Assembly: GCF_032854445.1 (NCBI RefSeq)
Contig: NW_027018000.1
Span: forward strand, 1 to 64,000
From: Liolophura sinensis
Lineage: Eukaryota; Mollusca; Polyplacophora; Chitonida; Chitonidae
Reading direction: 5' to 3'
DNA length: 64,000 nt
In this document: in pieces, positions 24,186 through 37,822 of the stretch
Position numbering within the stretch: position 1 is the first letter of the stretch
Layout of the letters: each line of letters starts with the position of its first letter
Notes under the pieces: model-generated
Databases searched by the model: none
What the model was told of the DNA's origin: nothing
What the model saw: only the letters and a program-made list of their open reading frames with translations
Position numbers and translations under genes: made by a program

Positions 24186-26749
24186 AATAAGTTATGTGCC
24201 CTTCGGTAGCCCAGAAGACGTCAAATCTTTGGGCCAAGCCCATTTAACTCATCCAGCAACTGTTTTACTTCTAAGTGAAAGACAAACTCAATGTCTTTAT
24301 CTACATGTTAAAAAACCACACCATTTGTATATAAAAAACACAAGGTACTTGATACAGTCTGCTGTAAAAAGTACAATTGAACACTGACCCACATCAATAA
24401 GGTGCCAAAAGTTGCGGAATTGGGCCAGGCATCTCCAGTTGTTGAAAAATTGCAAATTTCCTTGGTTTCCATGGAGTAAGAACCGTTGTTGGGCACGTGA
24501 TTTTCACATAAATGCTCGTTCAATTGTCGCTACAGCCAAAAGTATTGGTCGGAGATCAACGCGGTTTGCACCATTCGATTTCTCGTCACAAAGTACGTCG
24601 GATTAGCCTCTTACCAGCAGCATTGGAACAGTTTTTACACTTTTGGATTTTTGCCTGATCTTTTTGCTGATTGAAATCGGCTACATTTACAATGTACCAT
24701 CTCGACTGGTCATTACTATATTCAACTTTTGATTATAAGTTATGTGCCCTTCGGTAGCCCAGAGGACGTCAAATCTTTGGGCCAAGCCCATTTAACTCAT
24801 CCAGCAGTTGTTTTATTTCTAAGTCGAAGACAAACTCAATTTCAATATCTACATGTTGAAAAACCACACCATTTGTATATAAAAAACAAATACTTGTACT
24901 TGATACAGTCTGCTGTAAAAAGTAGAATTGAACACTGACCCACATCAATAAGGTGCCAAAAGATGCAGAATTGGGCCAGGCATCTCCAGCTGTTGAAAAA
25001 TTGCAAATTTAATTGGTTTCCATGGAGTAAAAGCCGTTGCTGGGCACGTGATTTTCACATAAATGCTCATTCAATTGTCGCTACAGCCAAAAGTATTGGT
25101 CGGACAGCAACGCAGTTTGCACCATTTGATTTCTCGTCACAAAGTACGTCGGATTAGCCTCTTACCAGCAGCATTGGAACAGTTTTTCCACTTTTGGATT
25201 TTTGCCTGATCTTTTTGCTAATTGAAATCGGCTACATTTACAATGTACCATCGCGACTGGTCATTGCTATATTTAACTTTTGATTATAAGTTATGTGCCC
25301 TTCGGTAGCCCAGAAGACGTCAAATCTTTGGGCCAAGCCCATTTAACTCATCCAGCAACTGTTTTACTTCTAAGTGAAAGACAAACTCAATGTCTTTATC
25401 TACATGTTAAAAAACCACACCATTTGTATATAAAAAACACAAGGTACTTGATACAGTCTGCTGTAAAAAGTACAATTGAACACTGACCCACATCAATAAG
25501 GTGCCAAAAGTTGCGGAATTGGGCCAGGCATCTCCAGTTGTTGAAAAATTGCAAATTTCCTTGGTTTCCATGGAGTAAGAACCGTTGTTGGGCACGTGAT
25601 TTTCACATAAATGCTCGTTCAATTGTCGCTACAGCCAAAAGTATTGGTCGGAGATCAACGCGGTTTGCACCATTCGATTTCTCGTCACAAAGTACGTCGG
25701 ATTAGCCTCTTACCAGCAGCATTGGAACAGTTTTTACACTTTTGGATTTTTGCCTGATCTTTTTGCTGATTGAAATCGGTTACATTTACAATGTACCATC
25801 TCGACTGGTCATTACTATATTCAACTTTTGATTATAAGTTATGTGCCCTTCGGTAGCCCAGAGGACGTCAAATCTTTGGGCCAAGCCCATTTAACTCATC
25901 CAGCAGTTGTTTTACTTCTAAGTCGAAGACAAACTCAATTTCAATATCTACATGTTGAAAAACCACACCATTTGTATATAAAAAACAAATACTTGTACTT
26001 GATACAGTCTGCTGTAAAAAGTAGAATTGAACACTGACCCACATCAATAAGGTGCCAAAAGATGCAGAATTGGGCCAGGCATCTCCAGCTGTTGAAAAAT
26101 TGCAAATTTAATTGGTTTCCATGGAGTAAAAGCCGTTGCTGGGCACGTGATTTTCACATAAATGCTCATTCAATTGTCGCTACAGCCAAAAGTATTGGTC
26201 GGACAGCAACGCAGTTTGCACCATTTGATTTCTCGTCACAAAGTACGTCGGATTAGCCTCTTACCAGCAGCATTGGAACAGTTTTTCCACTTTTGGATTT
26301 TTGCCTGATCTTTTTGCTAATTGAAATCGGCTACATTTACAATGTACCATCGCGACTGGTCATTGCTATATTTAACTTTTGATTATAAGTTATGTGCCCT
26401 TCGGTAGCCCAGAAGACGTCAAATCTTTGGGCCAAGCCCATTTAACTCATCCAGCAACTGTTTTACTTCTAAGTGAAAGACAAACTCAATGTCTTTATCT
26501 ACATGTTAAAAAACCACACCATTTGTATATAAAAAACACAAGGTACTTGATACAGTCTGCTGTAAAAAGTACAATTGAACACTGACCCACATCAATAAGG
26601 TGCCAAAAGTTGCGGAATTGGGCCAGGCATCTCCAGTTGTTGAAAAATTGCAAATTTCCTTGGTTTCCATGGAGTAAGAACCGTTGTTGGGCACGTGATT
26701 TTCACATAAATGCTCGTTCAATTGTCGCTACAGCCAAAAGTATTGGTCG
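24186..26749. repeat. Tandem dimer, 1,099-bp period, about 2.3 copies
   Basis: Bases 24186 to about 25650 match 25285 to about 26749 with only one or two differences seen (T/C near 24815/25914 and C/T near 24673/25772). The dimer is an X unit (24181, 25280, 26379; 548 bp, 'ccagttgttg', 'agtaagaaccgttg') plus a 551-bp Y unit (24729, 25828; 'aagatgcagaattg', 'agaggacgtc'). Shared private variants such as 'cagtttttacac' and 'ttgctgattg' show recent duplication. Confidence 0.9.
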
Positions 26750-28571
26750 GACAGCAACGCGGTTTGCACCATTCGATTTCTCGTCACAAAGTACGTCGGA
26801 TTAGCCTCTTACCAGCAGCATTGGAACAGTTTTTCCACTTTTGGATTTTTGCCTGATCTTTTTGCTAATTGAAATCGGCTACATTTACAATGTACCATCG
26901 CGACTGGTTATTACTATATTCAACTTTTGATTATAAGTTATGTGCCCTTCGGTAGCCCAGAAGACGTCAAATCTTTGGGCCAAGCCCATTTAACTCATCC
27001 AGCAATTGTCTTACTTCTAAGTCGAAAACAAACTCAATGTCTTTATCTACATCTTGAAAAACCACACCATTTGTATATAAAAAACACAAGGTACTTGATA
27101 CAGTCTGCTCTAAAAAGTACAAGTGAATACTGACCCACATCAATAAGGTGCCAAAAGATGCGCAATTGGGCCAGGCATCTCCAGCTGTTGAAAAATTGCA
27201 AATTTCCTTGGTTTCCATGGAGTAAGAGCCGTTGCTAGGCACGTGATTTTCACATAAATGCTCATTCAATTGACGCTACAGCCAAAAGTATTGGTCGGAG
27301 AGAAACGCGGTTTGCACCATTCGATTTCTCGTCACAAAGTACGTCGGATTAGCCTCTTACCAGCAGCATTGGAACAGTTTTTTCCACTTTTGGATTTTTA
27401 CCTGGTCTTTTTGCTAATTGAAATCGGCTAAATTCACAACGTACCATCGGCACTGGTCATTATTATATTCAACTTTTGATTATAAGTTATGTGCCCTTCG
27501 GTAGCCCAGAAGACGTCAAATCTTTGGGCCAAGCCCATTTAACTCATCCAGCAATTGTTTTACTTCTAAGTCGAAGACAAACTCAATGTCTTTATCTACA
27601 TGTTGAAAAACCACACCATTTGTATATAAAAAACACAAGGTACTTCATACAGTCTGCTGTAAAAAGTACAATTGAACACTGACCCACATCAATAAGGTGC
27701 CAAAAGATGCGCAATTGGACCAGGCATCTCCAGCTGTTGAAAAATTGCAAATTTCCTTGGTTTCCATGGAGTAAGAACCTTTGCTGGGCACGTGATTTTC
27801 ACATAAATGCTCATTCAATTGTCGCTACAGCCAAAAGTATTGGTCGGACAGCAACGCAGTTTGCACCATTCGATTTCTCGTCACAAAGTACGTCGGATTA
27901 GCCTCTTACCAGCAGGTTTGGAATAGTTTTTCCACTTTTGGATTTTTGCCTGGTGTTTTTGCTAATTGAAATCGGCTACATTTACAATGTACCATCGCGA
28001 CTGGTCATTACTATATTCAACTTTTGATTATAAGTTATGTGCCCTTCGGTAGCCCAGAAGACGTCAAATCTTTGGGCCAAGCCCATTTAACTCATCCAGC
28101 AGTTCTTTTACTTCTAAGTCGAAGACAAACTCAATGTCTTTATCTACATGTTGAAAAACCACACCATTTGTATATAAAAAACACAGGGTACTTGATACAG
28201 TCTGCTGTAAAAAGTAGAATTGAACACTGACCCACATCAATAAGGTGCCAAAAGATGCGGAATTGGGCCAGGCATCTCCAGCTGTTGAAAAATTGCAAAT
28301 TTTCTTGGTTTCCATGGAGTAAGAGCCGTTGCTGGGCACGTGATTTTCACATAAATGCTCATTCAATTGTCGCTACAGCCAAAAGTATTGGTCGGAGAGC
28401 AATGCAGTTTGCACCATTCGATTTCTCGTCACAAAATACGTCGGATTAGCCTCTTACCAGCAGCATTGGAACAGTTTTTCCACTTTTGGATTTTTGCCTG
28501 GTCTTTTTGCTAATTGAAATCGGCTGCATTTACAATGTACCATCGCGACTGGTCATTACTATATTCAACTT
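26750..28571. repeat. Mixed monomers (starts 26927, 27476, 28024)
   Basis: The front flank of 27476 ('ctaaattcacaacg' and 'cattattatattc') is shared with the front of 18694, 8,782 bp earlier, a link across 16 units. The tail of 28024 has 'cggctgcatttac', shared with the tail of 37275, which is the left flank of the 9.25-kb recurrence. A run of six T replaces five near 27377. Confidence 0.75.
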
Positions 28572-30770
28572 TAGATTATAAGTTATGTGCCCTTCGGTAG
28601 CACAGAAGAGGTCAAATGTTTGGGCCAAGCCCATTTAACTCATACAGCAATTGTCTTACTTCTAAGTCGAAAACAAACTCAATGTCTTTATCTACATGTT
28701 CAAAAACCACACCATTTGTATATAAAAAACAAATACTTGTACTTGATACAGTCTGCTGTAAAAAGTAGAATTGAACACTGACCCACATCAATAAGGTGCC
28801 AAAAGATACGGAATTGGACCAGGCATCTCCAGCTGTTGAAAAATTGCAAATTTCCTTGGTTTCCATGGAGTAAGAGCCGTTGCTAGGCACGTGATTTTCA
28901 CATAAATGCTCATTCAATTGTCGCTACAGCTAAAAGTATTGGTCGGAGAGCAACGCGGTTTGCACCATTCGATTTCTCGTCACAAAATACGTCGGATGAG
29001 CCTCTTACCAGCAGCATTTAAACAGTTTTTCCACTTTTGGATTTTTGCCTCGTCTTTTTGCTAATTGAAATCGGATACATTTACAATGTACCATCGCGAC
29101 TGGTCATTACTATATTCAACTTTTGATTTTAAGTTATGTGCCCTCCGGTAGCCCAGAAGACGTCAAATCTTTGGGCCAAGCCCATTTAACTCATCCAGCA
29201 ATTGTTTTACTTCTAAGTGAAAGACAAACTCAATGTCTTTATCTACATGTTGAAAAACCACACCATTTGTATATAAAAAACACAAGGTACTTGATACAGT
29301 CTGCTGTAAAAAAGTACAATTAAACACTGACCCACATCAATAAGGTGCCAAAAGATGCAGAATTGGGCCAGGCATCTCCAGCTGTTGAAAAATTGCAAAT
29401 TTCCTTGGTTTCCATGGAGTAAGAGCCGCTGCTGGGCACGTGATTTTCACATAAATGCTCATTCAATTGTCGCTACAGCCAAAAGTTATGGTCGGAGAGC
29501 ACCGCGGTTTGCACCATTCGATTTCTCGTCACAAAGTACGTCGGATTAGCCTCTTACCAGCAGCATTGGAACAGTTTTTCCACTTCTGGATTTTTGCCTG
29601 GTCTTTTTGCTAATTGAAATCGGCTACATTTACAATGTACCATCGCCACTGGTCATTACTATATTCAGCTTTTGACTATAAGTTATGTGCCCTTCGGTAG
29701 CCCAGAAGACGTCAAATCTTTGGGACAAGCCCATTTAACTCATCCAGCAGTTGTTTTACTTCTAAGTCGAAGACAAACTCAATTTCAATATCTACATGTT
29801 GAAAAACCACACCATTTGTATATAAAAAACAAATACTTGTACTTGATACAGTCTGCTGTAAAAAGTACAATTGAACACTGACCCACATCAATAAGGTGCC
29901 AAAAGATGCGCAATTGGGCCAGGCATCTCCAGCTGTTGAAAAATTGCAAATTTAATTGGTTTCCATGGAGTAAGAGCCGTTGCTGGGCACGTGATTTTCA
30001 CATAAATGATCATTCAATTGTCGCTACAGCCATAAGTGTTGGTCGGAGAGCAACGCAGTTTGCACCGTTTGATTTCTCGTCACAAAGTACGTCGGATTAG
30101 CCTCTTACCAGCAGCATTTAAACAGTTTTTCCACTTTTGGATTTTTGCCTGATCTTTTTGCTAATTCAAATTGGCTACATTTACTATGTACCATCGCGAT
30201 TGGTCATTGCTATATTTAACTTTTGATTATAAGTTATGTGCCCTTCGGTAGCCCAGAAGACGTCAAATCTTTGGGCCAAGCCCATTTAACTCATCCAGCA
30301 ATTGTTTTACTTCTAAGTCGAAGACAAACTCAATGTCTTTATCTACATGTTAAAAAACCACACCATTTGTATATAAAAAACACAAGGTACTTGATACAGT
30401 CTGCTGTAAAAAGTAGAATTGAACACTGAACCACATCAATAAGGTGCCAAAAGATACGGAATTGGGCCAGGCATCTCCAGCTGTTGAAAAATTGCAAATT
30501 TCCTTGGTTTCCATGGAGTAAGAGCCGTTGCTGGGCACGTGATTTTCACATAAATTCTCATTCAATTGTCGCTACAGCCAAAAGTATTGGTCGGACAGCA
30601 ACGCGGTTTGCACCATTCGATTTCTCGTCACAAAGTACGTCGGATTAGCCTCTTACCAGCAGCATTGGAACAGTTTTTCCACTTTTGGATTTTTGCCTGA
30701 TCTTTTTGCTAATTGAAATCGGCTACATTTACTATGTACCATCGCGACTGGTCATTACTATATTCAACTT

Positions 30771-31260
30771 TTGATTATAAGTTATGTGCCCTTCGGTAGC
30801 CCAGAAGACGTCAAATCTTTGGGCGAAAACAAACTCAATGTCTTTATCTACATGTTGAAAAATCACACCATTTGTATATAAAAAACACAAGGTACTTGAT
30901 ACAGTCTGCTGTAAAAAGTACAATTGAACACTGACCCACATCAATAAGGTGCCAAAAGATGCGCAATTGGGCCAGGCATCTCCAGCTGTTGAAAAATTGC
31001 AAATTTCCTTGGTTTCCATGGAGTAAGAGCCGTTGCTGGGCACGTGATTTTCGCTATGTCGCTACAGCCAAAAGTTATGGTGGGAGAGCACCGCGGTTTG
31101 CACCATTCGATTTCTCGTCACAAAGTACGTCGGATTAGCCTCTTACCAGCAGCATTGGAACAGTGTTTTTACTTTTGGACTTTTGCCTGGACTTTTTGCT
31201 AATTGAAATCGGCTACATTTACTATGTACCATCGCCACTGGTCATTACTATATTCAACTT
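30771..31260. repeat. 490-bp deleted monomer (43-bp and net 15-bp losses)
   Basis: After 'aaatctttgggc' the unit jumps straight to 'gaaaacaaactc', removing 43 bp that include half of the TGGGC-CAA-GCCCA dyad. Further on, 'gtgattttcgctatgtcg' replaces the usual longer stretch, a net loss of 15 bp. The same two lesions recur together in units 41654 and 50911, so the three are descendants of one mutated monomer. CACGTG is intact. Confidence 0.9.
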
Positions 31261-31811
31261 TTGATTATAAGTTATGTGCCCTTCGGTAGCCCAGAAGACG
31301 TCAAATCTTTGGGCCAAGTCCATTTAACTCATCCAGCAGTTGTTTTACTTCTAAGTCGAAGACAAACTCAATTTCAATATCTACATGTTGAAAAACCACA
31401 CCATTTGTATATAAAAAACAAATACTTGTACTTGATACAGTCTGCTGTAAAAAGTAGAATTGAACACTGACCCACATCAATAAGGTGCCAAAAGATGCGC
31501 AATTGGGCCAGGCATCTCCAGCTGTTGAAAAATTGCAAATTTAATTGGTTTCCATGGAGTAAGAGCCGTTGCTGGGCACGTGATTTTCACATAAATGATC
31601 ATTCAATTGTCGCTACAGCCATAAGTGTTGGTCGGAGAGCAACGCAGTTTGCACCGTTTGATTTCTCGTCACAAAGTACGTCGGATTAGCCTCTTACCAG
31701 CAGCATTTAAACAGTTTTTCCACTTTTGGATTTTTGCCTGATCTTTTTGCTAATTGAAATTGGCTACATTTACTATGTACCATCGCGATTGGTCATTGCT
31801 ATATTTAACTT

Positions 31812-32348
31812 TTGATTATAAGTTATGTGCCCTTCGGTAGCCCAGAAGACGTCAAATCTTTGGGCCAAGCCCATTTAACTCATCCAGCAATTGTTTTACT
31901 TCTAAGTCGAAGACAAACTCAATGTCTTTATATACATGTTGAAAAACCCACACCATTTGTATATAAAAAACAAATACTTGTACTTGATACAGTCTGCTGT
32001 AAAAAGTACAATTGAACACTGACCCACATCAATAAGGTGCTAAAAGATGCGGAATTGGGCCAGGCATCTCCAGCTGTTGAAAAATTGCAAATTTCCTTGG
32101 TTTCCATGGAGTAAGAGCCGTTGCTAGGCACGTGATTTTCGCTATGTCGCTACAGCCAAAAGTATTGGTCGGAGAGCACCGCGGTTTGCACCATTCGATT
32201 TCTCGTCACAAAGTACGTCGGATTAGCCTCTTACCAGCAGCATTGGAACAGTTTTTTTACTTTTGGACTTTTGCCTGGTCTTTTTGCTAATTGAAATCGG
32301 CTACATTTACTATGTACCATCGCGACTGGTCATTACTATATTCAACTT
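31812..32348. repeat. 537-bp monomer with the 15-bp deletion only
   Basis: This unit carries 'gattttcgctatgtcgc' but keeps the 43-bp segment, and has the 551-type insertion plus one extra C in 'gaaaaacccacacc'. Together these give 537 bp. It shows that the 15-bp lesion also exists without the 43-bp lesion. Confidence 0.85.
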
Positions 32349-32889
32349 TTGATTATAAGTTATGTGCCCTTCGGTAGCCCAGAAGACGTCAAATCTTTGG
32401 GCCAAGCCCATTTAACTCATCCAGCAGTTGTTTTACTTCTAAGTCGAAGACAAACTCAATTTCAATATCTACATGTTGAAAAACCACACCATTTGTATAT
32501 AAAAAACAAATACTTGTACTTGATACAGTCTGCTGTAAAAAGTGGAATTGAACACTGACCCACATCAATAAGGTGCCAAAAGATGCGGAATTGGGCCAGC
32601 TGTTGAAAAATTGCAAATTTCCTTGGTTTCCATGGAGTAAGAGCCGTTGTTAGGCACGTGATTTTCACATAAATGCTCATTCAATTGTAGCTACAGCCAT
32701 AAGTGTTGGTCGGAGAGCAACGCGGTTTGCACCATTCGATTTCTCGTCACAAAATACGTCGGATTAACCTCTTACCAGCAGCATTGGAACAGTTTTTTTA
32801 CTTTTGGATTTTTGCCTGGGCTTTTTGCTAATTGAAATCGGCTACATTTACTATGTAACATCGCGACTGGTCACTACTATAGTCAACTT
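32349..32889. repeat. 541-bp monomer with a 10-bp deletion between CCAG repeats
   Basis: The usual 'ggccaggcatctccagctg' is shortened to 'ggccagctg' near 32594. The lost 10 bp lie between two CCAG copies with one CCAG retained, the signature of slippage or microhomology-mediated deletion. The lesion is private to this unit, so it has not spread through the array. Confidence 0.9.
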
Positions 32890-35800
32890 TTGATTATAAG
32901 TTATGTGCCCTTCGGTAGCCCAGAAGACGTCAAATCTTTGGGCCAAGCCCATTTAACTCACCCAGCAAATGTCTTACTTCTTAATCGAAGACAAACTCAA
33001 TTTCTTTATCTTCATGTTGAAAAACCACACCATTTGTATATAAAAACAACAAGGTACTTGATACAGTCTGCTGTAAAAAGTACAATTGAACACTGACCCA
33101 CATCAATAAGGTGCCAAAAGATGCGCAATTGGGCCAGGCATCTCCAGCTGTTGAAAAATTGCAAATTTCCTTGGTTTCCATGCAGTAAGAGCCGTTGCTG
33201 GGCACGTGATTTTCACATAAATGCTCATTCAATTGTAGCTACAGCCATAAGTTTTGGTCGGAGAGCAACGCGGTTTGCACCATTCGATTTCTTGTCACAA
33301 AATACGTCGGATTAGCCTCTTACCAGCAGCATTGGAACAGTTTTTTTACTTTTGGATTTTTGCCTGGGCTTTTTGCTAATTCAATTCGGCTACATATTTT
33401 ATGTAATATCGCGACTGGTCATTACTATAGTCAACTTTTGATTATAAGTTATGTGCCCTTCGGTAGCCCAGAAGACGTCAAATCTTTGGGCCAAGCCCAT
33501 TTAACTCATCCAGCAATTGTTTTACTTCTAAGTCGAAGACAAACTCAATGTCTTTATCTACATGTTGAAAAACCACACCATTTGTATATAAAAAACAAAA
33601 GGTACTTGATACAGTCTGCTGTAAAAAGTACAATTAAACACTGACCCACATCAATAAGGTGCCAAAAGATGCGGAATTGGGCCAGGCATCTCCAGCTGTT
33701 GAAAAATTGCAAATTTCCTTGGTTTCCATGGAGTAAGAGCCGTTGCTGGGCACTTGATTTTCACATAAATGCTCATTCAGTTGTCGCTACAGCCAAAATC
33801 AATGATCGGAGAGCAACGCGGTTTGCACCATTTGAATTCTCGTCACAAAATACGTCGGATTTGCCTCTTACCAGCAGCATTGGAACAGTTTTTCCACTTT
33901 TGGATTTTTGCCTGGGCTTTTTGCTAATTGAAATCGGCTAAATTTACAATGTACCATCGCGACTGGTCATTACTATATTCAACTTTTGATTATAAGTTAT
34001 GTGCCCTTCGGTAGCCCACAAGACGTCAAATCTTTGGGCCAAGCCCATTTAACTCACCCAGTAAATGTCTTACTTCTAAGTCGAAGACAAACTCAATGTC
34101 TTTATCTACATGTTGAAAAACCACACCATTTGTATATAAAAACAACAAGGTACTTGATACAGTCTGCTGTAAAAAGTACAATTGAACACTGACCCACATC
34201 AATAAGGTGCCAAAAGATGCGCAATTGGGCCAGGCATCTCCAGCTGTTGAAAAATTGCAAATGTCCTTGGTCTCCATGGAGTAAGAGCCGTTGCTGGGCA
34301 CTTGATTTTCACATAAATTCTCATTCAATTGTCGCTACAGCCAAAAGAAATGGTCGGAGAGCAACGCGGTTTGCACCATTCGAATTCTCGTCACAAAATA
34401 CGTCGGATTAGCCTCTTACCAGCAGCATTGGAACAGTTTTTCCACTTTTGGATTTTTGCCTGGGCTTTTTGCTAATTGAAATCGGCTACATTTACTACGT
34501 AATATCGCGACTGGTCATTACTATATTCAATTTTTGATTATAAGTTATGTGCCCTTCGGTAGCCCAGAGGACGTCAAATCTTTGGGCCAAGCCCATTTAA
34601 CTCACCCAGCAAATGTCTTACTTCTAAGTCGAAGACAAACTCAATTTCTTTATCTACATGTTGAAAAACCACACCATTTGTATATAAAAACAACAAGGTA
34701 CTTGATATAGTAGGCTGTAAAAAGTACAATTGAACACTGACCCACATCAATAAGGTGCCAAAAGATGCGCAATTGGGCCAGGCATCTCCAGCTGTTGAAA
34801 AATTGCAAATTTCCTTGGTTTCCATGGAGTAAGAGCCGTTGCTGGGCACGTAATTTTCACATAAATGCTCATTCAATTGTCGCTACAGCCAAAAGTATTG
34901 GTCGGAGAGCAACGCGGTTTGCACCATTCGATTTCTCGTCACAAAATACGTCGGATTAGCCTCTTAGCAGCAGCATTGGAACAGTTTTTCCACTTTTGGA
35001 TTTTTGCCTGGGCTTTTTGCTAATTGAAATCGGCTATATTTACTATGTACCATCGCGACTGGTCATTACTATATTCAGCTTTTGATTATAAGTTATGTGC
35101 CCTTCGGTATCCCAGAGGACATCAAATCTTTGGGCCAAGCCCATTTAACTCACCCAGCAAATGTCTTACTTCTAAGTCGAAGACAAACTCAATGTCTTTA
35201 TCTACATGTTGAAAAACCACACCATTTGTATATAAAAACAAAAAGGTACTTGATACAGTCTGCTGTAAAAAGTACAATTAAACACTGACCCACATCAATA
35301 AGGTGACAAAAGATGCGGAATTGGGCCAGGCATCTCCAGCTGTTGAAAAATTGCAGATTTCCTTGGTTTCCATGGAGTAAGAGCCGTTGCTGGTCACGTG
35401 ATTTTCACATAAATGCTCATTCAATTGTCGCTACAGCCAAAAGTATTGGTCGGAGAGCAACGCGGCTTGCACCATTCGATTTCTCGTCACAAAATACGTC
35501 GGATTAGCCTCTGACCAGCAGCATTGGAACAGTTTTTATACTTTTGTATTTTTGCCTGGGCGTTTTGCTCATCAAATTTGGCTACATTTACTATGTAATA
35601 TTGCGACTGGTCATTACTATAGTCAACTTTTGATTATAAGTTATGTGCCCTTCGGTAGCCCAGAAGACTTCAAATCTTTGGGCCAAGCCCATTTAACTCA
35701 TCCAGCAATTGTTTTACTTCTAAGTCGAAGACAAACTCAATGTCTTTATCTACATGTTGAAAAACCACACCATTTGTATATAAAAAACACAAGGTACTTG

Positions 35801-37822
35801 ATACAGTCTGCTGTAAAAAGTACAATTAAACACTGACCCACATCAATAAGGTGCCAAAAGATGCGCAATTGGGCCAGGCATCTCCAGCTGTTGAAAAATT
35901 GCAAATTTCCTTGGTTTCCATGGAGTAAGAGCCGTTGCTGGGCACTTGATTTTCACATAAATGCTCATTCAATTGTCGCTACAGCCAAAATTAATGATCG
36001 GAGAGCAACGCGGTTTGCACCATTCGAATTGTCGTCACAAAATACGTCGGATTAGCCTCTTACCAGCAGCATTGGAACAGTTTTTCCACTTTTGAATCTT
36101 TGCCTGGGCTTTTTGCTAATTGAAATCGGCTACATTTACAATGTACCATCGCGACTGGTCATTACTATATTCAACTTTTGATTATAAGTTATGTGCCCTT
36201 CGGTAGCCCAGAAGACGTCAAATCTTTGGGCCAAGCCCATTTAACTCATCCAGCAATTGTTTTACTTCTAAGTCGCAGACAAACTCAATGTCTTTATCTA
36301 CATGTTGAAAAACCACACCATTTGTATATAAAAAACACAAGGTACTTGATACAGTCTGCTGTAAAAAGTACAATTGAACACTGACCCACATCAATAAGGT
36401 GCCAAAAGATGCGGAATTGGGCCAGGCATCTCCAGCTGTTGAAAAATTGCAAATTTCCTTGGTTTCCATGGAGTAAGAGCCGTTGCTGGGCACGTAATTT
36501 TCACATAAATGCTCATTCAATTGTCGCTACAGCCAAAAGTATTGGTCGGAGAGCAACGCGGTTTGCACCATTCAATTTCTCGTCACAAAATACGTCGGAT
36601 TAGCCTCTTACCAGCAGCATTGGAACAGTTTTTCCACTTTTGGATTTTTGCCTGGGCTTTTTGGTAATTGAAATCGGCTACATTTACTATGTACCACCGC
36701 GACTGGTCATTACTATATTCAACTTTTGATTATAAGTTATGTGCCCTTCGGTATCCCAGAGGACGTCAAATCTTTGGGCCAAGCCCATTTAACTCACCCA
36801 GCAAATGTCTTACTTCTAAGTCGAAGACAAACTCAATGTCTTTATCTACATGTTAAAAAAACCACACCATTTGTATATAAAAACAACAAGGTACTTGATA
36901 CAGTCTGCTGTAAAAAGTACAATTAAACACTGACCCACATCAATAAGGTGCCAAAAGATGCGCATTTGGGCCAGGCATCTCCAGCTGTTGAAAAATTGCA
37001 AATTTCCTTGGTTTCCATGGAGTAAGAGCCGTTGTTAGGCACGTGATTTTCACATAAATGCTCATTCAATTGTAGCTACAGCCATAAGTGTTGGTCGGAG
37101 AGCAACGCGGTTTGCACCATTCGATTTCTCGTCACAAAATACGTCGGATTAGCCTATTACCAGCAGCATTGGAACAGTGTTTTTACTTTTGGATGTTTGC
37201 CTGGGCGTTTTGCTAATTAAATTCCGCTACATTTACTATGTAATATCGCAACTGGTCATTACCATATTCAACTTTTTATTATAAGTTATGTGCCCTTCGG
37301 TAGCCCAGAAAACGTCAAATCTTTGGGCCAAGCCCATTTAATTCATCTAGCAACTGTTTTACTTCTAAGTCGAAGACAAACTCAATGTCTTTATCTACAT
37401 GTTGAAAAACCACACCATTTGTATATAAAAAACACAAGGTACTTGATACAGTCTGCTGTAAAAAGTACAATTGAACACTGACCCACATCAATAAGGTGCC
37501 AAAAGATGCGCAATTGGGCCAGGCATCTCCAGCTGTTGAAAAATTGCAAATTTCCTTGGTTTCCATGGAGTAAGAGCCGTTGCTGGGCACGTAATTTTAA
37601 CATAAATGCTCATTCAATTGTCGCTACAGCCAAAAGTATTGGTCGGAGAGCAACGCGGTTTGCACCATTCGATTTCTCGTCACAAAATACGTCGGATTAG
37701 CCTCTTGCCAGCAGCATTGGAACAGTTTTTCCACTTTTGGATTTTTGCCTGGGCTTTTTGCTAATTGAAATCGGCTGCATTTACAATGTACCATCGCGAC
37801 TGGTCATTACTATATTCAACTT
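32890..37822. repeat. Right-hand subfamily block with a T-Q-R-S tetramer
   Basis: From 32890 new alleles appear: 'cacccagcaaatgtc' or 'cacccagtaaatgtc', and 'taaaaacaacaagg' in place of 'taaaaaacacaagg'. I label the units T 33438, Q 33986, R 34534, S 35082 and T 35630. Two T units 2,192 bp apart share 'atgatcggagagcaac' and 'cacttgattttc'. R has 'cacgtaatt'. S has 'cggtatcccagagg'. Q-R-S-T recurs at 60180-62373 after 26.2 kb. Units 36178, 36726 and 37275 follow. The last two resemble the later F and G units at 46536 and 47084. Confidence 0.8.

Larger units (their letters stand above)
28572..32889. repeat. Diverged first copy of the ~9.25-kb higher-order repeat (partial)
   Basis: Units 28572, 29123, 29672, 30223, 30771 and 31261 match 37823, 38375, 38923, 39474, 40022 and 40555 in order. 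The offset is 9,251-9,252 bp, rising to 9,294 after the 43-bp deletion in 30771. Diagnostic pairs are 'agaagaggtc' with 'catacagcaattg' (28572/37823), 'ttgactataag' (29672/38923) and 'ccaagtccatttaac' (31261/40555). Divergence is clearly greater than between the two right-hand copies, so this looks like an older relative. Units 31812 and 32349 do not follow the order of the later copy. Confidence 0.75.
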
